From: Osedax fenrisi
Lineage: Eukaryota > Annelida > Polychaeta > Sabellida > Siboglinidae
NCBI GenBank assembly: GCA_964019155.1
Contig: OZ025241.1
Coordinates: 4,092,764-4,156,763 of the forward strand
Direction of reading: 5' to 3'
Length of the DNA stretch: 64,000 nucleotides
Position numbers and translations under genes: made by a program. This document shows, one piece after another, positions 26,632 through 35,134 of the stretch (position 1 is the first letter of the stretch; the number at the start of each line of letters is the position of its first letter). The notes under the pieces are model-generated. The model did not search any database. It was not told where the DNA came from and saw nothing but the letters and a program-made list of their open reading frames with translations.

Positions 26632-27735
26632 CTCTGGTACTCTCCTTTGGGCAGAAATTGTATTTGCTAGAATTTTATTTTCTTAAAGGGACGCGATACC
26701 ATTGTTTGGTTTACATGTAAAAGATACGAAAATATGCTATTTTTAGAAAACTATTAACTCACAAAATATTCTCTTTTTTTTTAATCTATTAATAATATTC
26801 CATATTTTTATATTATATGTTGAAATTTATAGATGTCTACACATCTTTTGTTATACGTTTCTAAAAAAAATAATTGAAATATCTGATAACAAATGTTAAT
26901 TTTCCAACTAAATTGCTAATTAAAATTTTTTAAATAAATATTTTTTAATTTTGACAAATTACTTTAACCTTACAGGTTTTATCTAGTTATATTGAAAAAA
27001 TGAAGACAAAATATTCAATTGTACAAAAGTTAATATCAGTTATGTCAGCATGATTGGTCACAAATAATTATTCTGAGTAAATCAAGTTTTAAATATAATA
27101 TATGAATATAAACAATATGAATATACAGGTACAAATAATATAATATGAACAAAATGAATAATGTAATGAATATAATTTAAACACCACATAAAAGATAAGA
27201 TGTGAAGTATTACAATTTTACATTAATAAAAAATTTGAAATTCAATTTTTTTTCAAAAAAAATCAATGGTATCGCGTTCCATTAACTCAATACACTATTT
27301 TCATTCATTCATTCATATATAATATCTAATATTTCATTTCATGATAATATGTATAACCATGAACTAACTGACATCAGCTATATACATGTGAAGACCATGC
27401 AAACATTATATACATATTTACTTTTTTTCACATTTATTAATCTAACAATCCTATTTTTTTACTTCATCATATTATTTTATCGTTTATTTATTTATGTATT
27501 ATTATTTTGCTAAAACACAAACGAGAACTATATTTGCTTATAAATAAATCATCTATCCATCTATCTATTACATGATAAACGAGGCTGTATTCATACGACT
27601 GACACACCTAACCTACGAATACACACACATCCTACAGGACTACATGCACTAGGCTACGAATGCTTGGAGAACTGGATACTCTACCAAGAAGTCTGCCCAC
27701 ACCCTTTTGATATCTCCGCGTATAAGTTCAAATGA
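6164..27735 (+). CDS. GCNT-like beta-1,6-N-acetylglucosaminyltransferase, 8 coding exons
   Basis: Family GT14 enzymes of this type transfer GlcNAc in beta-1,6 linkage to O-glycan cores (core 2, core 4, I-branch) in the Golgi lumen. Joining 6164-6202, 15250-15735, 16856-17029, 17263-17483, 19684-19845, 25349-25590, 25868-26026 and 27638-27735 gives one frame of 526 codons; every junction is GT-AG and phases agree. Predicted order: short cytosolic tail, signal anchor (about residues 18-34), Ser/Thr-rich stem, then the catalytic domain. Family landmarks are LAFNLVVHKD, YRPHNTYCIHVDAK, NTFVASRLQTVIYA, TYSPDEHYW and NMFANKFDIG. Glu418 of SPDEHYW aligns with the catalytic Glu of mammalian GCNT1 (Glu320). 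Several Cys match family positions (YCIHVD, INCM, FCNG, KICIF, YECL). It is longer than GCNT1 (428 residues), mainly because of the stem. Which GCNT activity it has cannot be told from sequence. Confidence 0.9.
6400..6433. mobile_element. 34-bp palindromic hAT derivative
   Basis: Two 17-bp arms CATCGATATAAAGAAAG lie head to head with no spacer and form a perfect palindrome. The arm is the terminal repeat of the MITEs at 20381-20867 and 39804-40276. Flanks GTATCGAC (6392-6399) and GTATAGAC (6434-6441) match at 7 of 8 positions, the 8-bp target duplication typical of hAT elements. Confidence 0.75.
6885..8600. repeat. Cluster of GGTTCTTTGGA-type words in both orientations
   Basis: Words such as GGTTCTTTGGAC and TCCAAAGAACC occur near 6885, 7768, 7788, 7852, 7877, 7901, 8463, 8499, 8517, 8556 and 8578, often as close inverted pairs (7768/7788, 7877/7901, 8499/8517). 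The LINE fragment at 7344-7693 sits among them. They may be subterminal repeats of a decayed element; no clear ends are visible. Confidence 0.5.
7344..7693 (-). pseudogene. LINE ORF2 C-terminus, fragment
   Basis: On the minus strand two overlapping frames read NNLFLCSNILKFKDLITYKN and LSFKGPKSWNNLYLNKLLFT, then end FKKILKKHLLSKY. 'ILKF.DL', 'LSF.GPK.WN.L' and 'FKK.LK..LL..Y' are typical of the last part of LINE ORF2 proteins after reverse transcriptase. A frameshift near 7590 separates the two pieces and the rest of the element is missing. Confidence 0.7.
8985..9110. repeat. TAGTAGTACTATAGTATAA repeat
   Basis: Imperfect tandem copies of a word of about 25 bp built from AGTAGTACTATAGTATAAT, itself rich in short palindromes. 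Confidence 0.7.
9157..9612. mobile_element. Tigger-like non-autonomous element (456 bp)
   Basis: Ends CAGTTAACTCCCGTTAAGTC and AGAGAGTTGACTG are inverted and bordered by TA on both sides. GTCCGACTTATCCGA-type words recur throughout, in the manner of pogo/Tigger MITEs. No coding sequence. Confidence 0.7.
10108..10146. mobile_element. 39-bp hAT derivative with 7-bp spacer
   Basis: The arm CATCGATATAAAGAAAG, the spacer ATTAGAC and an inverted arm CTTTCTTTATATCGA that lacks its last two bases. It belongs to the family of the 34-bp element at 6400-6433. A clean target duplication is not visible. Confidence 0.65.
10216..10243. repeat. (TA)n microsatellite
   Basis: Uninterrupted TA run. Confidence 0.9.
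10732..11544. mobile_element. Tigger MITE (813 bp)
   Basis: Inverted ends CAGTAAAACCTCTCTATAAG and CTTATAGAGAGGTTTTACTG with TA on both sides; CCTCTTTATAAGAAAA words repeat near each end. Related in end sequence to the element at 4246-5634, but no coding remains. Confidence 0.85.
11566..13705 (+). pseudogene. Degenerate non-LTR retrotransposon (endonuclease end plus reverse transcriptase)
   Basis: The first frame reads CRDYNSCISVASDHRIISIH, with the SDHR motif that ends APE-type endonucleases, then the linker (FEALQDTTSSLSASKRYTHF). After several stops and shifts the reverse transcriptase appears: YRVITLTQIADKMYNLILLN, TGFRTKRSTTGKIVTIRCIL, LPATLLFIDFSQDF and ISDIDYADDIDV (YADD at 12952-12963). 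The C-terminus RLRFYGHCWRNRREVVGKVL ends near 13705. The clade is uncertain (RTE- or CR1-like). It is 5'-truncated and heavily mutated, hence inactive. Confidence 0.85.
14314..15249 (+). other. End of intron 1, AT-rich
   Basis: Mostly unique AT-rich DNA. Near 14707-14740 is a palindromic run of ACATTGTACAATGTACATTG type. The 3' end ACACTCGAACAG at 15249 is the proposed acceptor for exon 2. Confidence 0.5.
15250..15735 (+). CDS. GCNT-like exon 2 (membrane anchor and Thr-rich stem)
   Basis: The frame is open from the acceptor AACAG| at 15249 and has no ATG before the hydrophobic segment VLAVLVVLVTTFLIV, which is why an upstream start exon is needed. Then comes a Ser/Thr/Arg-rich stem with a simple-sequence core (TPTPTPTTATTTVTTTAIAT), likely O-glycosylated, followed by a Cys cluster CGKNCDQLTC. 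It ends AAGCAG|GTTATA in phase 0. The exon is GC- and CpG-rich against AT-rich flanks. Confidence 0.85.
15736..15960. repeat. TACAATGTACATTGTA palindromic repeats at the exon 2 donor
   Basis: From the first bases of intron 2 the sequence is a patchwork of TACAATGTACATTGTA and TATACACTGTA variants on both strands. The same words recur near 14707, 21915-21970 and in the satellite at 59359-60030. Confidence 0.7.
15961..16855 (+). other. Rest of intron 2
   Basis: AT-rich, with a short CCTATA repeat near 16060-16083 and nothing else recognised. The acceptor TCGTTTATCGTGTAG is at 16855. Confidence 0.6.
16856..17029 (+). CDS. GCNT-like exon 3
   Basis: 58 codons, phase 0 at both ends: LEWFTKKYKPKMKPDSYFSS, an NCTALRARY segment with one of the conserved-type Cys, then LEIDFPLAFNLVVHKDAEQ. 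The last part aligns with the FPLAYSMVVHH start of the GCNT catalytic domain. The acceptor TGTAG and donor CAG|GTATGT are good. Confidence 0.9.
17263..17483 (+). CDS. GCNT-like exon 4
   Basis: Reads VVRQLALIYRPHNTYCIHVD then AKSPDHMIAAMRHLANCLRN and TFVASRLQTVIYAGYSRLQA, close to the mammalian YCIHVDTKS and NVFVASRLESVVYASWSRVQADLNCM blocks that form the nucleotide-sugar side of the fold. The acceptor is CACCCCAG; it ends GTCAG|GTAAGC with two bases left over (phase 2). Confidence 0.95.
17555..17665 (+). pseudogene. Short LINE C-terminal fragment
   Basis: The frame reads GLEEAMLRTKKREGWKNIVM followed by KSTAPLRHSHAMG and a stop. The '...R..R..W...V' pattern just before a terminal stop resembles the ends of RTE-like LINE proteins. 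Only about 110 bp, so the call is tentative. Confidence 0.4.
19060..19420 (-). mobile_element. Degenerate LINE 3' end
   Basis: The minus strand matches the layout of the LINE end at 21155-21535: an ESIEFKERNNLK-like start, stops, and a terminal RYLFELE followed by a stop, then an AT-rich 3' UTR. Very decayed; recognised mainly by comparison with the other copy. Confidence 0.5.
19500..19683 (+). repeat. 45-bp tandem repeat that copies the exon 5 3' splice site
   Basis: Units of 45, 45 and 44 bp each contain a CCTACCTCACAG|ATGGAAG-like acceptor. The AG positions are 19549, 19594, 19639 and the true one, 19683. The three upstream copies are followed by ATAAGTAA or GGAAGTAA, giving a stop within three codons of the join in the exon 4 frame; only the last reads on (TGGAAATAC). 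A fifth, weaker copy lies near 19490-19510. Confidence 0.85.
19684..19845 (+). CDS. GCNT-like exon 5
   Basis: The first base completes the Arg split with exon 4; then WKYLLNTAGQALPLRSNHDM, aligning with the WKYLINLCGMDFPIKTN block of GCNT1, and VRVLLQLNHRNDIEAMLTKE. The donor is TACAC|GTTAGA, leaving two bases (AC) that join T of exon 6 to make Thr361. The frame stays open to 19915, so read-through is possible, but only this donor keeps the phase. Confidence 0.88.
20381..20867. mobile_element. hAT MITE, CATCGATATAAAG family, copy A (487 bp)
   Basis: Perfect 31-bp terminal inverted repeats starting CATCGATATAAAGAAAGTGG. Flanking 8-mers ATGCAGGT and GTGTAGGT agree at 6 of 8 positions inside a repetitive target. 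Nearly identical to copy B at 39804-40276. No coding. Confidence 0.85.
21155..21535 (-). mobile_element. 5'-truncated LINE 3' end
   Basis: The minus strand reads DSIKLKEITKLRSSNSTLLK, then NYSSLWNKLPKNITNEKLST and FKTKLHRHLLELN with a stop at 21352-21354, the usual 'LWN.LP.....S...FK..L...L' end of LINE ORF2. The 3' UTR runs to about 21155 and ends in TACTACTAATACTACTA-type tail repeats. It sits inside the minisatellite, so it inserted after that array existed. Confidence 0.75.
22076..22214. repeat. GT-rich (TGTGTGTATG)n
   Basis: Imperfect GTGTGTATGTGTG run. Confidence 0.9.
22966..24246 (+). mobile_element. hAT transposon (1281 bp) with transposase remnant
   Basis: Ends CAGGGGTTCTTAAACT and AGTTTAAGAACCCCTG are inverted repeats of the classic hAT form, flanked by an exact 8-bp duplication ATTTAGAT (22958-22965 and 24247-24254). 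It contains a C-terminal transposase fragment, a 111-bp direct duplication (23227-23337 and 23656-23766) and, from 22994, sequence shared with the MITE at 60213-60358. Confidence 0.92.
23829..24141 (+). pseudogene. hAT transposase C-terminal (dimerisation) fragment
   Basis: Reads ENISDLYAMISLQYPKIGLF ALRVF, stop, PFSSTYLCDKGFSTLLNIKS, then after a one-base shift ARNKHESDRDMRCALNKTLP NISDLISKNQIHKSH and a stop. This matches the hAT-C block of ZBED/FAM200-type hAT proteins. Upstream (23275-23320) is a shorter in-family stretch (HLKSL...YFPEINTEAYK). The DDE catalytic part and BED finger are missing, so the protein is not functional. Confidence 0.8.
24366..24410. repeat. (TA)n microsatellite
   Basis: Uninterrupted TA run. 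Confidence 0.95.
25349..25590 (+). CDS. GCNT-like exon 6 (catalytic Glu)
   Basis: The leading T completes Thr361; then MHVDRTRKKNPAPPYGIKVI, GGNAYAAFTREFVQWTLSDS and AFLEWCKKTYSPDEHYWASL. GGNAYAAFTREFV corresponds to SGSAYFVVSREYV in GCNT1, and the Glu in SPDEHYW is the catalytic-base position. It ends TATAAAG|GTTTAC with one base over. GC-rich and CpG-containing. Confidence 0.95.
25591..25867 (+). other. Intron 6
   Basis: 277 bp, AT-rich after a C-rich start; the acceptor ATATTTCTCAG is at 25867. Confidence 0.85.
25868..26026 (+). CDS. GCNT-like exon 7
   Basis: GYPNETFISVTANWEGNHFC then NGSWSSHKICIFNIVDVAEI and IKRNNMFANKFDI. The FCNGSWSSHKICIFNIVD block matches PCDGVHVRSVCIFGAGD of GCNT1 (paired Cys), and NMFANKFDI matches HLFANKFDV. 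It ends ATAG|GTAAGT, one base over. Confidence 0.95.
26544..26629. repeat. (AT)43 microsatellite
   Basis: 86 bp of uninterrupted AT repeats. Confidence 0.98.
26689..27284. mobile_element. Possible MITE with GGGACGCGATACCATTG ends
   Basis: GGGACGCGATACCATTG at 26689-26705 and its near-inverse CAATGGTATCGCGTTCC at 27267-27283 bracket about 595 bp of AT-rich non-coding DNA. Flank AAA on the left and ATTAACT on the right show no clear duplication. Confidence 0.5.
27638..27735 (+). CDS. GCNT-like exon 8 (C-terminus)
   Basis: Completes Gly495, then LHALGYECLENWILYQEVCP HPFDISAYKFK and TGA at 27733-27735. YECLENW corresponds to the last conserved Cys region (IQCLDEH) of GCNT1. The length after NKFD is as in the family. 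Confidence 0.92.
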
Positions 27736-28273
27736 TGAATCACTAGGCATACTTTATACACGATAATTGTACATTTTCAAACATATCAATATATCACTAT
27801 TAAATATTTATATTTATTTTATATATATATATTTCTATACTAAAATTGTATACATATAAATATTTAAATTATTATTTTTATTATGATGATACAATTTATT
27901 GATGATAAATTTAATTTGTATTATACTATATGAACCTATAAAAATTATTTTAATCTAAATATTATTTATTTAATATAAATAAATGTCTAACATTCGCAAT
28001 ATTATATATTCATAATATAAATCACGAGATATATTTGATAGTTTATTCATGAATTATTTAGTTGTTCCTTTATTATATTCCTTTAGATAAGGCGAATATT
28101 GTTGCCTGTCCTCATATACGTTGATAAATCTAATTTGTATACACTGATTAATATTCCTAGAACTTTATTATATCTTGCGATAATTCAGAAAATGTATTAT
28201 TCAACTCACTCAGTTCATTATTCTCAATAAAAATTGCATTAATGTCCTTTAAATTACACAATAGAATTTTATA

Positions 28274-28305
<32 letters not shown>

Positions 28306-28499
28306 AATACAAATACATCTCAAATATGTATTTTTCAATACGTAACATATTCATTAGAATGATATATATATGATTTATGTAGATACGAATATTAGTTAAA
28401 GATAGTTCTCATTTTTGTTTATCAAAATAATAATACATAAATATATATGCGATACTATAATATATTTTACATTATATTGTTCATTAACAATAAATTAAT
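27736..28499. other. 3' flank of the glycosyltransferase gene
   Basis: AT-rich, with a short TA run near 28275-28305. No clear AATAAA at a fixed distance can be chosen, because AT-rich composition yields many candidates. Confidence 0.5.
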
Positions 28500-29230
28500 T
28501 AAATATTAGCAAAACAAAAGTAATGTACTTCTACAGCAATATAAGTATTACCAACATAAATGAGATAATAACTCTAAATAACCAAACCATTAACTGTGTA
28601 AATCAATATAAATTCCTAGGGCGTTACATTGATAATAAATTAAATTATAAAAAACTTATCATCGAGCTAAAAATATATTTAGCTAAAATATTTATTTATT
28701 TAAAAAAATTTCATTTATAATTAATACTAATACCCTATTACTATTATATAATTCTCCAGTTCAACAACTAATAGTTCCAAAATATATGGATATAGCATAT
28801 GGACCTCTCCCTACGCTTTCCCGCCAACCATCAGATGTCAACAAGTTCGCTGTTAATACTGGTATTGACTTCCATATCAACCATGCGCAATTCGCGACTT
28901 AGATGATAGAAGATTTGAAATTAGAAAATAGCCGACAAGCCCGGCTTCACATCATCCATAAAGTATTTCCTATATTATGTCATAATCTATAGTATATCTA
29001 GTCGTTACGAAATTCCCGATTACTCGTCCATCAGATATGAACTAACAATGCGAGACGGTTAATCTTGAAAGGCCCTCAACTCGTCGTACCTCCACCCTCA
29101 CAGCTACGATCCTGAACACTCGACATCTCCCACTTATGGTAATCGTCAAAACATACGATCTAGCTTGCTAACGTGTCTAATGGCCCGGTATCTAGTAAGA
29201 TATTACAGATATGATTCATAATACTTGTTC
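28500..29230 (+). pseudogene. LINE reverse-transcriptase C-terminal remnant
   Basis: The frame reads TKVMYFYSNISITNINEIIT, then NNQTINCVNQYKFLGRYIDN KLNY, the 'K.....I...V..YKFLG..ID.KL.' segment that follows the RT thumb in LINE ORF2. After about 28720 broken frames give QARLHIIHKVF- and RRLILKGPQLVVPPPSQLRS-like fragments, typical of LINE C-termini. Many stops; inactive. Confidence 0.65.
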
Positions 29231-30029
29231 CCGACTAAGATTATTGTCCCCGGTTGTCTGGTGACTACAAAATCGACGATATTTCACTAAATAAATATAA
29301 ATATTATACTAAATAAAAATCGTTTCAAATTTAAACCATATATAACTAATATGTATATACATAATTTTTTATAAATTCAACTACTAATGCATTTGAAGAA
29401 ATTAACACACATATATAAAGTAGAGCGAAGTTAATTTTAATAACACCAGATTAAAATATAATAAATTAATATTTTACAATTCTTTATTGTTTTCATCATT
29501 TATTAAGGGTAGGCGCTGGAGTTCATCTACGGCATGCTATTTATAGCTCTACCGAAAATGCAACTGATAAAAAAATAATAGAGATAATTAAATAATTTGT
29601 TTATTATTAAATAGATACTATCCAAATTCATCTATATAGTTTTTTTTTATAAAGATAATTAATTTAAAAGTATGATATAAAACAGTTGATAAACGATGAC
29701 TATTTTTTATTATAAATATATTACATAATCATCATTTATTTAATATAAAATAATTAATATAAAATATGATATAAAATACTAATTATATGTTATACATTTA
29801 CAGTACAAATTTCAGATAAAAATAATATAAATTAAAACGTCTTGTATATCTAATTTCGTCGGTTTTCATTTTCTCTTTCGGTCTTCCCAATGTTCAATAA
29901 TACTTTAAACAAACATCTGCTATTGACATATAGTTGGGAGATATAGTGTATACATGCAATATATAATATAAATATCAGATATTATAATATAACTTATTGG
30001 TAATAATTATCTATATCAATATATAAAAT
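29231..30029. other. AT-rich spacer, nothing recognised
   Basis: No coding motif or repeat structure stands out. Confidence 0.5.
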
Positions 30030-30258
30030 ATTATCTTGGCAAGTCCACGTGACCAGAGGCGATGGACTTGCCAAGATAATCCTGCAGGGTAATGTCGATG
30101 GTAAAAGATCCCGTGGACGTCCAAAAAAACAATGGATAGATAATATAAAAGAATGGACCGGAAAAGGCTTCAATGAACTAAATGAAATTGTATATGACCG
30201 GAAGAAGTGGAGAAAATTTTGTTTCAACGTGACACGCCCCCACGGCTCAACAGGCTAA
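30030..30258 (+). pseudogene. LINE ORF2 C-terminus with fold-back 5' end
   Basis: The frame from 30049 reads GDGLAKIILQGNVDGKRSRG then RPKKQWIDNIKEWTGKGFNE and ends FNVTRPHGSTG with TAA at 30256-30258. This is the 'GKR.RGRPKK.W.DNI.EWTG' end common in animal endonuclease-reverse transcriptases. At its 5' end, 30030-30047 is the exact inverse of 30063-30080, as produced by inversion at the truncated 5' end of an insertion. Confidence 0.85.
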
Positions 30259-30412
30259 GGGACCAAGGTTACAAGGTTATCAATATATGAAATAATATAA
30301 ATATCTTTTTACATATAATATTATAAATAATATATAACTATATGGGTAGTGATGTATATATAATATATCATAATATAAACACACGTATATATATTTATAT
30401 ACATACACACAC

Positions 30413-30415
<3 letters not shown>

Positions 30416-30460
<45 letters not shown>
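30416..30460. repeat. (TA)n microsatellite
   Basis: TA run. Confidence 0.95.
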
Positions 30461-30464
<4 letters not shown>

Positions 30465-30557
30465 ATGTTTAATGTTATTGAATATTAATTACACTAGGTA
30501 ATTAGTTTTAATGATGGAATATTACCAAGGGTCATAGGTCATTTGACGTAACGTGAT

Positions 30558-30577
30558 ACCAAGGACATGTCCTTGGT
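30558..30577. repeat. 20-bp perfect palindrome
   Basis: ACCAAGGACATGTCCTTGGT. Its core GGACATGTCC fits the p53-family half-site RRRCWWGYYY, but a single half-site is expected by chance. Confidence 0.6.
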
Positions 30578-32099
30578 GATACTACACCCATCACCATGGT
30601 AACAGTATACTGTAGCATCAATACTCGCACTCATTAATTATTAAATGTAATTCCTTAAGGAGGGTTTGTGTTCAAGTTATAATAATTATCAACTAATTAC
30701 GATATATCTATATATAAGTCGCAATATAATAATATGAGAAATATATATATATATATTTAGATTTATAACTATTAAATTATAGATATTACTTGTGTTTAAA
30801 ATAAATGACTAGTTATTTATTTTATTATCTATACATTAGTATTAAGTTTGTGTTGTCAGTTTGCTTGATCAATATAAACATATATAGTATGTGCCCTATG
30901 ATTACTACTCGAATGTATCACTTTAAACTATAGCAATAAATGTATATAACTAATGTCAGAACAACCGCATCATATCTAACACTATCAATATTTAAAAAGA
31001 GGACAATATATAAATACATATAAGTATCCTTTATCTTATATATATATAAGATAGCGCTATATATATATTGACAAATGTGATAATGAATCTATACTTATAA
31101 CAACGTTTCAGCGGACAGAATGTTACCCAACGGAAGATAATAGAACGTGACTCATCATTGTAGAGGTTACCATATACTATAGTATACATATAATTATCCT
31201 TTATCATATATATATATATGATGATTTTATGATGTATCTTAACCATAATATATAGATAATATTTATGTTATAAAGGATTACATTTGATCTACTTTTCTTA
31301 CAATGTATAATAAATAATATTATAAATTTTCTATATCTATCAAATATAGATTTGTTAACTTGTATCCATTTATATACATGAATATTAATTTAGTTATTTT
31401 TAATAATAATTATTTTAGAAAATTAATTTATAAAAATTAAATTTATTTTTAAAAAATGTTAAAAAATAAATTATCACCAACATATATTTTGTATAATTTA
31501 TATAATTTTACCAAAAATATAATGTAATTGTTTTTACATATAATATATAAATATATATATTTTAAGAAATATTAATTTATAAAAATTGTTTTTCTCTAAG
31601 CAAACTAATGTATGTATTATGTGTCAATCACCCTCTATCATTACCTCTACCCCTCGATAATTTACGTAAACTAAGTTATACAGTCGATATCACTCCTCCT
31701 CTACTACAACCTATACAAGTCTATACATTGTATATATATATATATATAAGTGTTCTTAAAAAGGGATAGATCTCTATATTAATAATTATTAATAGAAAAT
31801 ATATATTATTATAACGCTTATTTGTTAGGTATTTGTGCCTGGTTTCATAGGTATATTTATCGAGTATTGTATATTATAAAATATCATTGTATCTATTGTT
31901 CTGGCAGATATAATTCCAATAATAAGTTGGTTGAGTCAATTTTTTCAAAGAGAAAAATATACATATTGGTTAATTTATAAATTAGTATTAAATTATAAAT
32001 TAATGTTTGTCAATATATTCAAATTTATTTATACATATTTATATCATTTATTTAAGGTATGGTTTATTCTGCAGTTATTTAGTGTATTCAGAGTCTAGT
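30578..32099. other. AT-rich spacer, nothing recognised
   Basis: Short hairpins in (TA)-type sequence near 31035-31070 and 31200-31230; no genes. Confidence 0.5.
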
Positions 32100-32103
32100 T
32101 AAT

Positions 32104-32562
32104 ATGCATATTCGTATTGTTTCAAAAATCAACCGTACATACGTGCGACTTTACGTGTACAAAATCATCGTATATGATCACGCACAAGCGTACACAAGTG
32201 AGAAACCACATAAATGTAACAAATGCAAGTTTAGTTGTAACACGGCAAATCATCTTAATAAACACAAAAAAAACACACACCGAAAAGCCGAGTTAGTCAT
32301 ATAATTGATTCAATTGAAACACACGAGTACGAAATCATCGTATTTGATCAGGCACAAGCAAATTCATAATGGAGAAAAACCTTACAAATGTGATAAGTGC
32401 AAGTTTAGTTGTAACACGGCAAATCATCTTAATAAACACAAAAAACACACACACATGAAAAGCCGAGTTAGTCATAAACTTCATCAATTGAAACACAGGG
32501 GTGAGAAGCCACACAAATTTTCTACATGTGAAGATAGTTTTACGAGGCATATACGAAAATAA
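32104..32562 (+). pseudogene. C2H2 zinc-finger gene fragment, broken
   Basis: Two C2H2 fingers with TGEKP-type linkers: SEKPHKCNKCKFSCNTANHL... and GEKPYKCDKCKFSCNTANHL..., both C-x2-C-x12-H-x4-H. A stop at 32302 separates them. Their nucleotide sequence is almost identical over at least 50 bp, which points to recent duplication. A third unit, GEKPHKFSTCEDSFTRHIRK, has lost its first Cys and the normal spacing. No intact gene surrounds it. It may be a relic of a zinc-finger gene or of a finger-bearing transposon. Confidence 0.7.
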
Positions 32563-33948
32563 TTAATGAAAATAAATTTATAAATGCACCGATATTAAAT
32601 AAAGAAACCTGCTCAACACTTCAAGAAGGTTAATTTTTTATATAAATTTAATATTCATATAAATACATCGAAATATAAATTTCAACAATATTGTCAAAGA
32701 TGATAACAATATATGGAATTAAAACCCACATAATAACTTAATCATTTCATTTATATACATATTAATTTAGTTATTTTTAATAATAATAATTTAAAAACAT
32801 TTATTTAAAATATATTAATTTTTAGAAAATATAATGTATACAATTTAAATAGTATAAATATTTGTAACCATTTTAAAAAAATTATCTTATTAGTATAAAA
32901 TATATAAATTAAAATATTTAAATAAATAATAATAATTTATAAAAATTAAATTAAATTTTAAAACATATTAAAAAATAAATTACCACCAAAATTTATAATA
33001 ATCATAAACTACAAAAAATAATATATTTTTTATATATTTAATATTTTTTAACCTAATGATTTTTTTGATTTGATTAAAAAATATCAGACATATATTTCTT
33101 TTTCATGCTATTTTTCCAAGGGTAGGTTTCCAATTCCTACTAATTATTTTATCCTAGTATCAATTCAAATATTAAATATTCTAATGTTTACTAGCTACAT
33201 TAATTAATGACATAAAGTAATATTTAAAATATTATAGGAAATATTTTTATATAGGATATTATTAATAGAATAATTGTAAGGTATTCCAGGTGAAGGTAGC
33301 TTTGGAACAAATATGTTTTAGGAATATCAAAATATAATCTTTAATGTTTATTTATGTGAAAAATGTAAGTGAAATTATATATCATTAAATTAAAAATATT
33401 TTAATAAAATATTAAATATTTTATTGTATTTACTATTTAAAAAAATATTATATAGAACCTATTGCTAATAATAAAATAAAATTGTATAATTATTATTTAA
33501 TAATACCTTTAAATAGTATCTATTACAACATTAAAAATCTTAAATTGTGATTCTTAGTCTAAAATGATATCTAATAAAAATTAAAAAATAATAAAATTTA
33601 AAATATTTAATAGTGACTCTTAATAAATAAATATTAAATTTGTGAGTCTAAAATAGTTGTAAACTATTACAAAATAAAAATTGTATAATAAGATTTTAAA
33701 ACAATAGTTCCTATAAAGCTAACATATGGGATACCAGATCTACAAGTTGCACATCGGAGGAAATATAACGCAGACGATTGTAAATTTGGAATCTATAAAA
33801 GTGTGAACGTGTACACACTATTCGGAAAGTATGACTGCGAAGAAGAAGATAGCATGTCAAGATAGCTACAAGGGTGATGATAACAATGCATGAACAGGGA
33901 ACACTTTATTATGCTCCTGTCCACAATGTGTAGCACTAAGGTCCACAT

Positions 33949-33997
<49 letters not shown>

Positions 33998-34300
33998 GTA
34001 TTTATTAAATGAACATTTATCTGATTTAAAGTTTACTTATAAAATACAACTTTTATATATAATTAAAATAAATTGTTGTTATGCATTATAAATGTTTTCT
34101 AATATGTAAAAGTATATAATATACCTCTAGGTATAATTATTTATAAATAAATTTAATATATATCTATATATATATATATAATAAAAGTATTATTCAGTTG
34201 TAGTACATGTAGTAAATATATAGCCTAGCATTGAAACTGTAGTATATATATAAATATAACTATTACTACAGCTGCTAATAGTACTACAGATACATTTACA
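32563..34300. other. AT-rich spacer with one GC-richer patch
   Basis: 33720-33950 is GC-richer and has a frame NTLLCSCPQCVALRST that vaguely recalls the C-terminal zinc knuckle of LINEs; this is too weak to call. A (TA)n run occupies 33952-33991. Confidence 0.35.
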
Positions 34301-34324
34301 TGAGCAGATACTTTACCCTGAAAA

Positions 34325-34352
34325 CGGAAGTGGGCGCAGAAGCCCGCTTCCG
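34325..34352. repeat. Hairpin, 11-bp arms
   Basis: CGGAAGTGGGC and GCCCGCTTCCG around a 6-base loop, one mismatch. Confidence 0.6.
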
Positions 34353-34459
34353 TCGAGATGTGGTATTTACAATTATCAGAAGACTGACTCTAACCCAGAT
34401 TGAATTCTAGAGGAGATTATGATCCTGGTTCAGGTTACTATACATATATATATATATCC

Positions 34460-34568
34460 GCAACGTGCATGCGATGGACATCGATATATTCCGAGTCAGG
34501 CACCCCGTCATAACATATATATATTTAGTAGACTCGGAAGATATCGATGTCCCTCAGGCGGACGTTGC
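34460..34568. repeat. Inverted repeat with about 38-bp arms
   Basis: GCAACGTGCATGCGATGGAC...CCGAGTC on the left and its inverse GACTCGG...GACGTTGC on the right. The inner 20 bp match almost perfectly (GGACATCGATAT and CCGAGTC). MITE-like, but without a clear target duplication. Confidence 0.6.
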
Positions 34569-34779
34569 CGATGTGCGAGTGAATGAGCGCTGGCTCCTAT
34601 ATAGGTCACTTGTATGTATCACGTGTACGTACCTATTAAACCTATTCTAACGGTGTACGGTGTACACATCTCCAGACGATGATATCATAGATTACACAAT
34701 ACACAATGCTATCGGAATATATTACGGAATACATTTATGCATCGCATAAGGTGGACATGGATTTGAAAATTTATCTAAT

Positions 34780-35134
34780 ATCTAATTTAGATATATGTAT
34801 ATATATATATATATACATGCATAGTATGCATATTCTTTACAATTATATATATATATATAAATTATTACCAATAAGTTATATGTATATAATCTGATATGTA
34901 TATATATATTTACTGTGATACAATCGTATATTCGCTCTGTGCATTCGCTTGTTTTGTTGTTACATTCTGTGTTGTTACATTGTGTATACGGCAATGTCAA
35001 TCACGCTAGAGATCCACGATGTCTTGTAATCTGTAAAAATAGGTTATGTAGGATATATATAATAACAATAGATAACTAAAATAGCATTATTATATAAAAG
35101 TGTTAGCCACCTATTGATATGTTATTGTTATTTG
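34780..35134. other. AT-rich spacer, nothing recognised
   Basis: TA and ATATGTATA runs only. Confidence 0.5.

Larger units (their letters stand above)
26027..27637 (+). other. Intron 7, with a long (TA)n
   Basis: 26100-26210 has an AGTATAATATTAGGATTATCTT repeat; 26544-26629 is an 86-bp TA run. From 26690 to 27290 the sequence is AT-rich; the phrase GGGACGCGATACCATTG near 26689 recurs inverted near 27267-27284 (CAATGGTATCGCGTTCC), suggesting the two ends of an unidentified element. The acceptor ACATCCTACAG is at 27637. Confidence 0.6.

Noticed and set aside
30558..30577. p53-family response element
   Set aside because: Only one half-site at the core of a palindrome, with no adjacent second half-site or promoter.
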